Shown here: piece by piece, positions 28,428 through 40,319 of the stretch | Numbering within the stretch: the stretch's first letter is position 1 | Layout: every line of letters starts with the position of its first letter | DNA from: Rhizobium phaseoli | Lineage (GTDB): Bacteria; Pseudomonadota; Alphaproteobacteria; Rhizobiales; Rhizobiaceae | Reading direction: 5' to 3' | Assembly: GCF_010668805.1 (NCBI RefSeq) | Contig: NZ_WUFT01000003.1 | Span: 248,001 to 312,000 of the forward strand | DNA length: 64,000 nt | The notes under the pieces: generated by a model | The model's input: only the letters and a program-made list of their open reading frames with translations | What the model was told of the DNA's origin: nothing | Database searches by the model: none | Program-made: the position numbers and the translations under genes

Positions 28428-29384
28428 TCAATCTGACCAGAAAAGGGTCAAAGCGCGCGGGTGCGCCCGATCATACACCTCGAGCAGCCGCGACGCATCG
28501 ACGCCGGTATAGACCTGCGTTGTCGAAAGGCTGGCGTGGCCAAGCAGTTCCTGGATGGTGCGCAGGTCGCCGCCGCCGGCAAGCAGGTGGGTGGCGAAGG
28601 AGTGGCGCAACGCATGGGGTGTCGCGGTCTCCGGCAGGCCGAAGGCACTGCGCAGCTTCTGCATGGCGCGCTGGATGATCGCCGGCTGCAGCTTGCCGCC
28701 GCGGGCGCCGCGAAAAAGCGGCTCGCCGGGTTCGAGGTGATAGGGGCAGAGCGTGCGGTATTTCTCGACGGAGTCGAAAACCACCGACAGCAGTGGCACC
28801 AGCCGCGTCTTGTTGCCCTTGCCGGTGATGCGCAGCGCCGTGGCGCCCTTTTGCAGGTCTGAGGGAACGAGACCCAGCGCTTCGGAGATGCGCAGGCCGC
28901 AGCCGTAGAGCAGCGTCATGACGGCCGCATCGCGGGCGGCGATCCAGGGTTCGTCATGGAGCTGGGCTTCGTTGCTGACGACGGTGATCGCCTGCGTGTC
29001 CGATAGCGGCTTGGGCAACGATTTCGGCTGTTTCGGCGAGCGTATCGCGCCGGCGCCGGCGGCATTGACCAGGCCTTTCTTTTCCAGGTGGCGCAGCAGC
29101 GAACGAAGGCCGGCGAGATTGCGGCCGAGCGAGCGGGCGCCGGAGCCCTGCTTGCGCCTGGCTGCGAGAAAGGCGCGGAAATCGGCAGGGCGCAATTCCC
29201 TGATATCGCCAAGCGTCGCTGGGCCGGCGAGGTGGCCGGTCAGGAAGGTCAGGAACTGGCGGGTGTCGCGCTCATAGGCATCGAGCGTGTGCTCGGAAAG
29301 ACGGCGCTCGCCGGCGAGATTTTCAAGCCACGCGGCCCGTTCCGCCATCAGGCGTGGATCGGCGATAACAAGCAGTTCATTCAC
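28428..29384 (-). CDS. xerC: Site-specific tyrosine recombinase XerC-like
   Basis: A 318-residue tyrosine recombinase. The N-terminal SAM-like core-binding domain spans about residues 12-105; the catalytic domain has Arg165 (CGLRISEAL), Lys189 (GKGNKTR), His257 and Arg260 (HALRHSF), His283 (LLGHASLSTT) and the nucleophile Tyr292. All six key residues are present. Length and domain arrangement fit chromosomal Xer proteins that resolve chromosome dimers at dif; XerC rather than XerD is judged from context (near priA in related genomes) and overall look. No attachment site or phage genes lie nearby. Confidence 0.88.
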   Translation of the reverse strand: MNELLVIADPRLMAERAAWLENLAGERRLSEHTLDAYERDTRQFLTFLTGHLAGPATLGDIRELRPADFRAFLAARRKQGSGARSLGRNLAGLRSLLRHLEKKGLVNAAGAGAIRSPKQPKSLPKPLSDTQAITVVSNEAQLHDEPWIAARDAAVMTLLYGCGLRISEALGLVPSDLQKGATALRITGKGNKTRLVPLLSVVFDSVEKYRTLCPYHLEPGEPLFRGARGGKLQPAIIQRAMQKLRSAFGLPETATPHALRHSFATHLLAGGGDLRTIQELLGHASLSTTQVYTGVDASRLLEVYDRAHPRALTLFWSD

Positions 29385-29523
29385 ATCGCTGGCCTTGAAT
29401 TTGCCTTCAAGTCCGCCAATTTGGAGCAGGAACGGTTATGGAATTGCTAATGCCGGCCAAACCTTTGTCATCCCTAGATCATATTCTACTGCGATAGCTT
29501 TATACCCATAGACAGGATCTTTC

Positions 29524-30474
29524 ATGGCACGGCGCGATTCCATGACGGCTTTCGGACAGCTCGCGGAAGCGATCGCTCTCGTTTCACAGGGAAAGCCCGG
29601 TCATATCGTCGATACGCTGATCGCCGAACGCGGCCAGAGGATCGTGAAAAATCCGCTCTGGCCGGTCATGCGGCCGTTTCTCTATACGTTGCTGCGCTAC
29701 AACAAGGCGATCGAATTCGCCAATGCCGTCGCCAAGATGCCGGGTTTCCAGTCGTTCGAATATCTGAGCGACGTGCTGAAACTCGATATCGGCATCACCA
29801 ACGGCGAACGCATTCCCGATACCGGCGGCTTCATTCTGGTCAGCAACCATCCCACAGGAATCGCCGATGGTGTCGCCGTATTCGATCTTCTGAAGACGCG
29901 CCGGCCGGATATGATGTTCTTCGCCAATCGCGATGCGATCCGTGTCAATCCGCGGTTTGCCGAGATGATCATCCCCGTTGAATGGCGGGAGGAACACAAG
30001 AGCAAGCTCAAGGCGCGCGAGACGCTGCAATTGACCAACCATGCGGTCAGGGAAGGCAAGGCGACCGTGCTCTTTCCCTCAGGCCGCATCGCTTATTGGG
30101 CGAACGGCCGGCTGAACGAACGCCCATGGAAGACGTCGGCGGTCGGGCTGGCGCGCAAATACAATCTGCCGATCCTTCCCGTCCATATGACGGCGCGCAA
30201 TTCCGGCCTGTTCTACTGGCTGGCGAAGTGGTCGACCGAGCTCCGCGACATGACGGTGTTCCACGAATTGTTGAACAAACGCGGCGACCGCTTCGATTTC
30301 GTCATCGGAAACCTCATTCCGGCCGAACATCTGGACGGCGACCTCAACGACGTGACCAAGGCGCTGGAGAAACATACGGTGCACGACATGGCAGCCAATG
30401 GCGACGCGACTTTCGTGCCGGTCAGCCTTCCAGCTGCGGCGATGCCACGCGAGCTTGCCGTTCCTGCGGTCTAA
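29524..30474 (+). CDS. Phospholipid/glycerol acyltransferase family protein
   Basis: A 316-residue PlsC-like acyltransferase. The catalytic HxxxxD motif is seen as NHPTGIAD (near residue 108), and the acyl-acceptor motif FPSGR is near 189, followed by PILPVH. The family transfers acyl chains to glycerol or lysolipids at the inner membrane; a hydrophobic region around 45-60 may anchor it. The exact substrate is unknown. Divergent from xerC; a GNAT gene follows after 12 bases and is probably co-transcribed. Confidence 0.83.
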   Translation: MARRDSMTAFGQLAEAIALVSQGKPGHIVDTLIAERGQRIVKNPLWPVMRPFLYTLLRYNKAIEFANAVAKMPGFQSFEYLSDVLKLDIGITNGERIPDTGGFILVSNHPTGIADGVAVFDLLKTRRPDMMFFANRDAIRVNPRFAEMIIPVEWREEHKSKLKARETLQLTNHAVREGKATVLFPSGRIAYWANGRLNERPWKTSAVGLARKYNLPILPVHMTARNSGLFYWLAKWSTELRDMTVFHELLNKRGDRFDFVIGNLIPAEHLDGDLNDVTKALEKHTVHDMAANGDATFVPVSLPAAAMPRELAVPAV

Positions 30475-30486
30475 ATAGGTTTTGCC

Positions 30487-30969
30487 ATGTTGGCCGACAT
30501 CCGCGTGATCCGCGATCGATTGCCGCGGGAGATCGCCGACCTCGAAAGCGAGGCCCGGCGGGAGGGCCATTTCCATATCACCCGCCTTATCGACGAATGG
30601 TCGGCCGGCGACCTCAGGTTCGAGCGTCATGGCGAAATTCTGCTCGGCGCCTATGTCGGGGAGGCGCTCGCCGGCATCGGGGGTGTGACCGTCGAACCCG
30701 CCCTATCCCAAGCATTGCGGATGCGGCGCTTCTACGTCAGTCCCGAGATGCGCCGGCACGGCATCGGCCGGCTGCTGGCTCTGGCGCTGCTCAATCATAC
30801 GCGGGATTTCTGCAGTGTCGTCACCGTTCATCCGGGCAATCCCGGCGCAGCCAAATTCTGGGAGGCTCTCGGGTTTCGACCTCACGCGCCGGACGGCGAT
30901 ACACTTTGTCTCGAAATTGCCCGCATTCCCTCTGGTCGGGCTGTTTCAGGCTCGCTCTCCACGTTTTAA
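30487..30969 (+). CDS. GNAT family N-acetyltransferase
   Basis: A 160-residue GNAT fold protein. The acetyl-CoA loop is RFYVSPEMRRHGIGRLLALAL-like (near residues 81-100, core RRHGIGRLL), and the closing VHPGNPGAAKFWEALGF block is typical of motif B. The acceptor is unknown. It lies 12 bases after the acyltransferase gene, in the same direction. Its 3' end nearly meets the convergent DapA-like gene. Confidence 0.87.
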   Translation: MLADIRVIRDRLPREIADLESEARREGHFHITRLIDEWSAGDLRFERHGEILLGAYVGEALAGIGGVTVEPALSQALRMRRFYVSPEMRRHGIGRLLALALLNHTRDFCSVVTVHPGNPGAAKFWEALGFRPHAPDGDTLCLEIARIPSGRAVSGSLSTF

Positions 30970-30972
30970 GCT

Positions 30973-31905
30973 TCAGGCCCCGATCTCTTTGAGACGAATG
31001 GCCTGACGCGCCAGCAGCCGCTCGACATCGGCAATATCGAGCGCCGAAAGCTTGGCGCCCGGCTTGCGCAGGGTGGCGGATTTGATGACGCCGCGCTTGG
31101 CAAGAACGTATTTGCGGGAGGCAAGCCCGATGCCCTGCTGCTGTTCGTAGCGGGCAAGCGGCAGATAGGCGTCGAAGATCGCGTGGGCGCGATCGGGATT
31201 TCCGGCTGCATGGGCCGCGACGACGCCGACCATCATCTCAGGATAACAAAAGCCGGTCATGGCGCCATCGGCGCCCCGGCCCATCTCTTCGGGCAGGAAA
31301 AGCCCGCCATTGCCGCAAAGGATGGAGATGCGCCGCATGGTGCCCTTGTCGCTGGCAGTGCGAAGCGCGGTGATTTTTGCAAGGCCCGGCCAATCCTCAT
31401 GTTTGAGCATGACGCAATTTTGCACCTCGTTGACGATGCGCTCGATAACCTTGGGCGCAATCGTCACATTGGTGGTGAGCGGATAATCCTGCAGCACGAA
31501 GGGTGTCTCGCCCAAGGCTTCGCCGACTGATTGGTAGAAGGCGAAAGCCTGGTCGTCGGTCTTGACGGTCCAGGGCGGCGCGACCATGACGCCGGCAGTA
31601 CCCTCGCCCATGACGGTTTCGGCAAGTTCGCGCATCGGCGCAAGCCCCGGCGCCGACACGCCGACGACCACCGGCAGACGTCCGTCGAGGCGCTTCAGCA
31701 CACGCTCGACGACGGTCCGCGATTCCTCGGCGGTCAGCTTCGGGGCCTCGCCGAGTTGCCCAAGCAGCGTCAGGCCGGTGACGCCGGCGCCCTCGTAGAA
31801 ATCGACCATGCTGTCGATACTGGCGAGATCGAGCGCGCCGTCATCGGTGAACGGGGTTACGGCGATCACGTAGACGCCCTTGGCATCTTCGGTCAGTCTG
31901 GCCAT
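30973..31905 (-). CDS. DapA/NAL family lyase (dihydrodipicolinate synthase-like)
   Basis: A 310-residue TIM-barrel aldolase of the DapA/N-acetylneuraminate lyase family. The Schiff-base Lys is Lys168 (VMLKHED), the catalytic Tyr is Tyr141 (QDYPLTTN), and the carboxylate-binding loop is GQLGE at 49-53. The classical DapA Tyr-Asn-x-Pro and GTTGE motifs are altered, so it is more likely a sugar-acid or hydroxy-keto-acid aldolase or dehydratase than the lysine biosynthetic enzyme. The true start is ATG 31905, matching the family N-terminus; the longer frame upstream lies in the divergent priA gap. Confidence 0.85.
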   Translation of the reverse strand: MARLTEDAKGVYVIAVTPFTDDGALDLASIDSMVDFYEGAGVTGLTLLGQLGEAPKLTAEESRTVVERVLKRLDGRLPVVVGVSAPGLAPMRELAETVMGEGTAGVMVAPPWTVKTDDQAFAFYQSVGEALGETPFVLQDYPLTTNVTIAPKVIERIVNEVQNCVMLKHEDWPGLAKITALRTASDKGTMRRISILCGNGGLFLPEEMGRGADGAMTGFCYPEMMVGVVAAHAAGNPDRAHAIFDAYLPLARYEQQQGIGLASRKYVLAKRGVIKSATLRKPGAKLSALDIADVERLLARQAIRLKEIGA

Positions 31906-32114
31906 TGGTGCTCTCCAATTCAGCGGCCGAAGAACAGCGCTTCGGCATTTCGAACAAAAATCTTTCGGCAATGTATGCGGCCAATCGCTCGCCCGGCAAC
32001 CTGTTCGTATGGGATGGGCGATCTCGCGGAATCTTCCTGCGCCGGATTCCGCGCCCGATGTGCGTCCCGTCTTTACGGTTCCAATTGCATCGATTTGCGG
32101 GCATGGTCCGCCCG

Positions 32115-34331
32115 ATGAGCACAGATTCGTCCGATCTTTTTGGCGCGCTTTTCGAGGCACCGCCCGCGAACCGAACGGTTCCCGTGCTGGTGCCGATGCC
32201 GGCGCCAAAACCCTATTCCTATTCGGTGCCGGATGGCATGGCGGTCGAGCCCGGCTCGGTCGTGCAGGTGCCGCTCGGGCCGCGGAAAGTCATCGGCGTC
32301 GTCTGGGACGGCGGCGAGGATGGGGTCGATCCGAAGAAGCTCCGGCCGATCAGCCATGTCTTCGACTGCCCGCCGCTTTCCCGGGAGATGCGGGAATTCG
32401 TCGATTGGGTCGCTACCTATACGCTCTCGCCGCCTGGCCTCGTCGCCCGCATGGCGCTCAGGGCGCCAAATGCCTTCGAGCCGGAGCCGATGGTGGAGGG
32501 GCTGAAACTCGTCGGCGGCGAACCGGAGCGGATGACGCCCGCGCGCGCCCGGGTGCTCGATACGGCCTCCGACTGCTTGTCCTGGACCCGCAGCGGCCTT
32601 GCGCATGCGGCGGGTGTGTCGACCAGCGTCGTCGACGGGCTGATCAGGCTTGGCATTTTTGAGACGATATTCCTGCCGCCGCCGCCGGTGGTGGCGATGC
32701 CGGACCCGGATTTTGCCGCCGCACGCCTCGAAGGGCCGCAGAAGGCGGCGGCCGAAGAGATCGTTTCCGACGTCCGCAAGGGCGAGTTCTCGGTGTCGCT
32801 GATCGACGGGGTGACCGGCTCCGGCAAGACCGAGGTCTATTTCGAGGCGATTGCCGAGACGCTGAAACGCGGCAAACAGGTGCTGATCCTGCTGCCGGAG
32901 ATCGCGTTGACGGCAAGTTTCATGGAGCGTTTTCAGGATCGCTTCGGGGCGAAACCGGCCGAATGGCATTCCGATCTCGCACCTCGCATGCGCGAAAAGG
33001 TCTGGCGCCAGGCGGTGACCGGCGAGGTCCGCGTCGTCGCCGGCGCCCGCTCGGCGCTGTTCCTGCCGTTCGAGGATCTCGGCCTGATCATCGTCGACGA
33101 GGAGCACGATCCTGCCTACAAACAGGAGGACCGCGTCTTCTATAATGCCCGTGATATGGCCGTGGTGCGCGGCCGCATCGGCGATTTTCCGGTCATTCTG
33201 GTGTCGGCGACGCCGTCGGTCGAAAGCCAGGTCAACGGGCAGAGCGGACGTTACAGCACCGTTCACCTGCCGACGCGTTTCGGCGATGCGGCGCTGCCGG
33301 ACCTGCATCTGGTCGACATGCGCCGGCACGCGCCGGAACGCGGCGGCTTCCTGTCGCCGGTGCTGATCCGGGCGATCGGCAAGACGGTGGAGAAACGCGA
33401 GCAGGCGCTGCTCTTTCTCAATCGGCGCGGTTATGCGCCGCTGACGCTCTGCCGGGTCTGCGGCCATCGCTTCCAATGCCCGCAATGTTCGAGCTGGCTG
33501 GTCGAGCATCGCTTCCGCAAGCAGCTGCAATGCCATCAATGCGGCCATGCCGAACGCACACCGGAGGCGTGCCCGGAATGCGGCACGCTCGACCATCTCG
33601 TCGCCTGCGGGCCAGGCGTCGAGCGCATTGCCGAGGAGGTGGAACGGCATTTCCCGCAGGCACGAACGATCGTTCTCTCCTCGGATATCATGGGCGGGGT
33701 AAAGCGGCTGCGGCTGGAGCTGGAGGCGATCGCCAAGGGGGAGGCCGATATCGTCATCGGCACCCAGCTCGTCGCCAAGGGCCATAATTTTCCGCTGATG
33801 ACGCTGGTCGGCATTATCGATGCCGATCTCGGCCTGGCCAATGGCGACCCGCGCGCCGCCGAGCGCACCTTTCAGCTTTTGTCGCAGGTGACCGGCCGGG
33901 CCGGGCGCACCGGCCTCAAGAGCCATGGGCTGCTGCAGACTTATCAGCCGCAACACCCCGTCATGCAGGCGATCGTCTCAGGTGATTCCGACGCCTTCTA
34001 TGAGCGCGAGATCACCGAACGCGAACGCGCGATATTGCCGCCCTTCGGCAGGCTTGCCTCGATCATCGTTTCGGCCGAGACCCGCCACGATGCCGAAAAC
34101 CATGCGCGCGGCATGCGCAACGCAGCGCCGCAGGTTTCAGGCATTTCGGTGCTTGGCCCCGCCGAAGCGCCGCTGGCGCTGGTGCGCGGCCGCCACCGCT
34201 TTCGCCTGCTGGTGCACGGCCGGCGCAACTCGGACATGCAGGGTTTTTTGCGGGCGATGCTGTCGCAATCGCCGAAGGAGCGCGGATCGGTACAGGTGCA
34301 GCTCGACATCGATCCGCAGAGTTTCCTATAA
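32115..34331 (+). CDS. priA: Primosomal protein N', replication restart helicase
   Basis: A 738-residue superfamily-2 helicase that reloads the replisome at stalled forks. The order is the N-terminal 3' DNA-binding domain, Walker A GVTGSGKT (about residues 233-240), DEEH box (about 328-331), eight zinc-binding cysteines as four CxxC-type pairs between about 446 and 495, and helicase motifs with VTGRAGR near 595. Length fits PriA. ATG 32115 (MSTDSSDLF) is preferred to ATG 32103; the long upstream frame covers the divergent control region. Upstream sequence of about 200 bases has no further gene. Confidence 0.95.
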   Translation: MSTDSSDLFGALFEAPPANRTVPVLVPMPAPKPYSYSVPDGMAVEPGSVVQVPLGPRKVIGVVWDGGEDGVDPKKLRPISHVFDCPPLSREMREFVDWVATYTLSPPGLVARMALRAPNAFEPEPMVEGLKLVGGEPERMTPARARVLDTASDCLSWTRSGLAHAAGVSTSVVDGLIRLGIFETIFLPPPPVVAMPDPDFAAARLEGPQKAAAEEIVSDVRKGEFSVSLIDGVTGSGKTEVYFEAIAETLKRGKQVLILLPEIALTASFMERFQDRFGAKPAEWHSDLAPRMREKVWRQAVTGEVRVVAGARSALFLPFEDLGLIIVDEEHDPAYKQEDRVFYNARDMAVVRGRIGDFPVILVSATPSVESQVNGQSGRYSTVHLPTRFGDAALPDLHLVDMRRHAPERGGFLSPVLIRAIGKTVEKREQALLFLNRRGYAPLTLCRVCGHRFQCPQCSSWLVEHRFRKQLQCHQCGHAERTPEACPECGTLDHLVACGPGVERIAEEVERHFPQARTIVLSSDIMGGVKRLRLELEAIAKGEADIVIGTQLVAKGHNFPLMTLVGIIDADLGLANGDPRAAERTFQLLSQVTGRAGRTGLKSHGLLQTYQPQHPVMQAIVSGDSDAFYEREITERERAILPPFGRLASIIVSAETRHDAENHARGMRNAAPQVSGISVLGPAEAPLALVRGRHRFRLLVHGRRNSDMQGFLRAMLSQSPKERGSVQVQLDIDPQSFL

Positions 34332-34408
34332 ATCATAACGCCGCCATTTCCTCCTTTTCCGGCCCATGTCATAAAACACTGATTCTTCCGGGTGATTTGG
34401 GGCGACGC

Positions 34409-34798
34409 ATGGAATTCTATTTTCCGACCGAACTCGGCGAGCAGCTGGCGTTCTGCTCCGCCGCTTTCACGGCGCTCGCCGGCTTCATCATGATGTTTGC
34501 GCCAGGCCCAACTTTCCGTCTTCTCGGCCTGCAGGCGCAGGAGGGGCGGCCGGAAGGATATGGCGAGGGACGCTCGATGGGCGGTTTCTATCTCGGCTTC
34601 GGCCTGTCGGCGATCATGCTCGCCCAGGACTGGGTTTACATGGCGCTCGGCGCCTCCTTTGCGATGGCGGCCTTTGCCCGTATCATCTCCATCCTGTCCG
34701 ATAAGGGGAGTAATCTCGTCAACTATTTACTCCTGGTTGTGCAGATTGTCTTGGCCGCGCTGCCGCTGCTCTATGTTTTCGGCTTCACCCAGACGTGA
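34409..34798 (+). CDS. Small membrane protein, DUF4345-like
   Basis: A 129-residue integral membrane protein with four hydrophobic spans (about residues 15-33, 57-74, 78-96 and 104-124). The central motif GRSMGGFYLGFGLSAIML resembles DUF4345 proteins; no catalytic residues are seen. Function unknown. ATG 34409 is used; TTG 34397 would add only four residues. It lies between priA and the ATP synthase operon, 255 bases before atpH, and is not obviously linked to either. Confidence 0.7.
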   Translation: MEFYFPTELGEQLAFCSAAFTALAGFIMMFAPGPTFRLLGLQAQEGRPEGYGEGRSMGGFYLGFGLSAIMLAQDWVYMALGASFAMAAFARIISILSDKGSNLVNYLLLVVQIVLAALPLLYVFGFTQT

Positions 34799-35053
34799 AT
34801 CTCGCGGCCGGCGGCCGGCTTTCCTGGCCAGCTCTCAGGCCGTTGCGCGATTTTGCGGACAGAAATTCATGTGAAAGGCGTATTCGGGCATTACGCGTGT
34901 TGCGAGTCCGAACATCCTATGTTAGACGGACCCCGAATTTCGGAAGAAGCAAGAGGCTTCTCTTGTGATTTCTGGGGGAAATCAAAACGAATTCAAGATC
35001 ATAGGTTCGGCGCCCGCCGAGAGCCGGATTTTGGGTTGAAATCAGGGAAATTT
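34799..35053 (+). promoter_or_regulatory. Leader region of the ATP synthase operon
   Basis: This gap must hold the atp promoter. The stretch from about 34880 to 35050 is AT-richer than its surroundings; TATGTT near 34918 could be a -10 box, but no well-spaced -35 box stands out. A small hairpin (AGAAGC/GCTTCT, near 34945-34961) lies in the presumed 5' leader. Assignment is tentative. Confidence 0.3.
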
Positions 35054-35620
35054 GTGCCAGTGGCAGACACGTCCCAGCTTACATCTGGTGTTGCCGAACG
35101 CTATGCCTCATCGCTTTTCGATCTGGCGCTTGAGCAGGGCGCCGTCGACGGCGTCACCGCCGATCTTGACCGTTTCCAGGCGATGCTGGATGAGAGCGCC
35201 GACCTGAAGCGTTTCGTCGCAAGCCCGGTTTTCTCTGCCGAAGACCAGCTGAAGGCGATTGCCGCCATCAGCGAGAAGGCCGGAATCAGCGGTTTCTTCG
35301 CCAATTTCCTGAAGGTCGTGGCGCGCAACCGCCGCCTGTTTGCCCTGCCGGGCATGATCAGAGCCTTCCGCATCATCGCCGCGAACCATCGCGGTGAAAT
35401 CTCCGCCGAGGTCACCTCGGCACATGCGCTTTCGCAAGCGCAGGAAACTGAATTGAAGGTGGCACTCAAGAGCGTTACCGGCAAAGACGTGACGATTGCC
35501 GTCACGGTTGATCCGTCAATTCTTGGTGGTCTGATCGTCAAGGTCGGGTCCCGCCAGATTGATACGTCTCTTCGTACCAAACTCTCCACTCTTAAGCTCG
35601 CATTGAAAGAGGTTGGCTGA
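35054..35620 (+). CDS. atpH: ATP synthase F1 delta subunit
   Basis: A 188-residue stator subunit that links F1 to the peripheral stalk of ATP synthase. The N-terminal helical domain ([14 protein letters not shown]) and the C-terminal block [22 protein letters not shown] are diagnostic. There is no ATG at the right place: GTG 35054 has AGGGA five bases upstream and is chosen; GTG 35060 is the alternative. The stop overlaps the atpA start (TGATG), so translation is probably coupled. First gene of the F1 operon; the F0 genes are not in this window, as usual for alphaproteobacteria. Confidence 0.96.
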   Translation: MPVADTSQLTSGVAERYASSLFDLALEQGAVDGVTADLDRFQAMLDESADLKRFVASPVFSAEDQLKAIAAISEKAGISGFFANFLKVVARNRRLFALPGMIRAFRIIAANHRGEISAEVTSAHALSQAQETELKVALKSVTGKDVTIAVTVDPSILGGLIVKVGSRQIDTSLRTKLSTLKLALKEVG

Positions 35621-37149
35621 TGGATATCCGCGCCGCGGAAATTTCCGCAATTCTCAAAGACCAGATCAAAAATTTCGGCAAAGAGGCAGAAGTCTCGGAA
35701 GTCGGCCAGGTTCTCTCCGTCGGTGACGGTATCGCCCGCGTCTACGGTCTGGACAATGTCCAGGCAGGTGAAATGGTCGAGTTCCCCGGCGGCATCCGCG
35801 GCATGGCTTTGAACCTCGAATCCGACAATGTCGGCGTCGTCATCTTCGGCTCCGACCGTGACATCAAAGAAGGCGACACCGTCAAGCGGACTGGCGCCAT
35901 CGTCGACGTTCCGGTCGGTCCGGAATTGCTCGGCCGCGTCGTCGACGCGCTCGGCAACCCGATCGACGGCAAGGGCCCGATCAATGCGACGCGCCGCTCG
36001 CGCGTCGACATCAAGGCTCCCGGCATCATTCCGCGCAAGTCGGTTCATGAGCCGATGTCGACCGGCCTCAAGGCCATCGATGCGCTGATCCCGGTCGGCC
36101 GCGGCCAGCGCGAGCTGGTTATCGGCGACCGTCAGACCGGCAAGACCGCGATCCTTCTCGACGCCTTCCTCAACCAGAAGGCCATTCACGAGAACGGCCC
36201 GGAAGGCGAGAAGCTTTACTGCGTCTACGTTGCCATCGGCCAGAAGCGCTCGACCGTCGCTCAGTTCGTCAAGGTGCTCGAAGAGCGCGGCGCGCTGAAG
36301 TATTCGATCATCGTCGCGGCGACCGCTTCCGATCCGGCTCCGATGCAGTATCTGGCTCCGTTTGCCGGCTGCGCCATGGGCGAATATTTCCGCGACAACG
36401 GCATGCATGCGCTGATCGGTTACGATGACCTGTCCAAGCAGGCCGTTTCCTACCGCCAGATGTCGCTGCTGCTGCGCCGCCCGCCGGGCCGCGAAGCCTA
36501 TCCGGGCGACGTTTTCTACCTGCATTCGCGCCTGCTCGAGCGCGCTGCGAAGATGAACGACGACCAGGGCGCCGGTTCGCTGACCGCTCTTCCGGTCATC
36601 GAAACGCAGGGCAACGACGTGTCGGCCTTCATTCCGACCAACGTGATCTCGATCACCGACGGCCAGATCTTCCTTGAAACAGACCTGTTCTACCAGGGTA
36701 TCCGCCCGGCGGTGAACGTCGGTCTGTCGGTTTCCCGCGTTGGTTCCGCAGCCCAGATCAAGGCGATGAAGCAGGTTGCCGGCTCGATCAAGGGTGAACT
36801 CGCCCAGTATCGCGAAATGGCTGCCTTTGCCCAGTTCGGTTCGGACCTCGACGCTTCGACGCAGCGCCTGTTGAACCGCGGTGCACGCCTGACCGAACTC
36901 CTGAAGCAGCCGCAGTTCTCGCCGCTGAAGACGGAAGAACAGGTCGCGGTGATTTTTGCCGGCGTCAATGGCTATCTCGACAAGCTGCCGGTCGCATCGG
37001 TCGGTAAGTTCGAGCAGGGCTTCCTCTCCTATCTGCGTTCGGAAGGCTCCGCCATCCTCGACGCGATCCGCACGGAAAAGGCAATCAGCGACGATACCAG
37101 GGGCAAGCTCACCGCTGCTCTCGATACCTTCGCAAAGTCTTTCGCGTAA
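35620..37149 (+). CDS. atpA: ATP synthase F1 alpha subunit
   Basis: A 509-residue non-catalytic nucleotide-binding subunit of F1. Walker A is GDRQTGKT at residues 169-176; the alpha-specific blocks [16 protein letters not shown] at the start and the [32 protein letters not shown] and [11 protein letters not shown] motifs are all present. Length is standard. Its ATG shares one base with the atpH stop. Part of atpHAGDC. Confidence 0.98.
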   Translation: MDIRAAEISAILKDQIKNFGKEAEVSEVGQVLSVGDGIARVYGLDNVQAGEMVEFPGGIRGMALNLESDNVGVVIFGSDRDIKEGDTVKRTGAIVDVPVGPELLGRVVDALGNPIDGKGPINATRRSRVDIKAPGIIPRKSVHEPMSTGLKAIDALIPVGRGQRELVIGDRQTGKTAILLDAFLNQKAIHENGPEGEKLYCVYVAIGQKRSTVAQFVKVLEERGALKYSIIVAATASDPAPMQYLAPFAGCAMGEYFRDNGMHALIGYDDLSKQAVSYRQMSLLLRRPPGREAYPGDVFYLHSRLLERAAKMNDDQGAGSLTALPVIETQGNDVSAFIPTNVISITDGQIFLETDLFYQGIRPAVNVGLSVSRVGSAAQIKAMKQVAGSIKGELAQYREMAAFAQFGSDLDASTQRLLNRGARLTELLKQPQFSPLKTEEQVAVIFAGVNGYLDKLPVASVGKFEQGFLSYLRSEGSAILDAIRTEKAISDDTRGKLTAALDTFAKSFA

Positions 37150-37177
37150 TCAGGCCCTAAGTTAGGACGGATCACGG

Positions 37178-39521
<2,344 letters not shown>

Positions 39522-39522
<1 letters not shown>

Positions 39523-39761
39523 TGAGCGACGCGCTAGACGAGATATTCTGCTGCGATTCCCTGAAGGGGGTCGTGGCGGATCTTCCGGAACCGGCAGCGC
39601 CGACTATCTATCGCGCAGATAATGGCGTGCTGATGATGGTGGTGGGGCTGGTTCAGAGCGAAGAAGGCCTCGGTTATCTCGACCAAGCGATAATGCACTG
39701 CCCGTTCTGCGGGACCCTATTGCAAGATGCGAAAGCCATAGCCGAGAAGGTAAGTCACTGA
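39522..39761 (+). CDS. Small CPFC-motif protein inside the ATP synthase operon
   Basis: A 79-residue acidic protein I do not recognise. It has CC at residues 10-11 and HCPFCG at 59-64, which looks like half of a zinc ribbon; together the four cysteines could bind one metal ion. There is no signal peptide or membrane span. It is wedged between atpD and atpC with one-base TGATG overlaps at both ends (39520-39524 and 39759-39763), the tightest coupling possible, so it is clearly translated with the F1 subunits. A role in ATP synthase assembly, inhibition or redox sensing is a guess from position only. Confidence 0.8.
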
Positions 39762-40168
39762 TGGCTGACAATTTCAACTTTGAGCTCGTTTCGCCGGAGC
39801 GTCTGCTGCTGTCGGAGATGGTGACTGAGGTCGTCATTCCGGCAACCGAAGGCGAGATGACGGTTATGGCGCACCATGCGCCGACGATGACGACGGTCAA
39901 GCCTGGTGTCGTGAGCGTGCGTTCGGCTTCCGGCAAGAAGCAGGATTACGTCGTATTCGGCGGTTTTGCCGATATCCTGCCGACCGGCTGCACATTGCTT
40001 GCCGAATCCGCTGTTCCGGTTGAGGAACTGCACAAGGACGAGCTGACCCGTCGCATCGAGGCCGCCCGCACGGAACTCGAGAATACCGAGCTGCACGAGC
40101 ATAAGTCGAAGCTCGAACATTTCATCATGGAACTGACGCATCTGAGCGGCGTCGTCCAGCAGGATTGA
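39761..40168 (+). CDS. atpC: ATP synthase F1 epsilon subunit
   Basis: A 135-residue rotor subunit. The N-terminal beta-sandwich opens with FNFELVSPERLLLSEMVTEV-like sequence (core SPERLL) and contains ATEGEMTVMAHHAP; the C-terminal helices follow from about residue 90. The subunit can inhibit ATP hydrolysis. Its ATG overlaps the stop of the small CPFC gene, and a strong terminator follows 21 bases after its stop, closing the atp operon. Confidence 0.96.
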   Translation: MADNFNFELVSPERLLLSEMVTEVVIPATEGEMTVMAHHAPTMTTVKPGVVSVRSASGKKQDYVVFGGFADILPTGCTLLAESAVPVEELHKDELTRRIEAARTELENTELHEHKSKLEHFIMELTHLSGVVQQD

Positions 40169-40189
40169 TTACAATCGACTGCAACGATC

Positions 40190-40217
40190 AAAGGCGGCTG
40201 CAACAGCCGCCTTTTTT
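40190..40217 (+). terminator. Rho-independent terminator of the atp operon
   Basis: AAAGGCGGCTG (40190-40200) pairs with CAGCCGCCTTT (40204-40214) around a CAA loop and continues into six Ts. A textbook intrinsic terminator. Confidence 0.95.
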
Positions 40218-40319
40218 GTTGATTCATCTCCCAGGGATGGGGCAGACAGTATCCATCGGCGGCTTCAGAGGAAGACGGCGCGGCCGTTAATGGCCGCCTC
40301 GCCAACATGCCGGATCGTC

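Noticed and set aside
28428-29384. XerC-like gene as a phage or island integrase
   Set aside because: Its length, motifs and surroundings are those of a chromosomal Xer recombinase, with no mobile genes next to it.
32073-33956. A 627-codon open frame on the minus strand
   Set aside because: Antisense shadow of priA without family motifs or a ribosome site.
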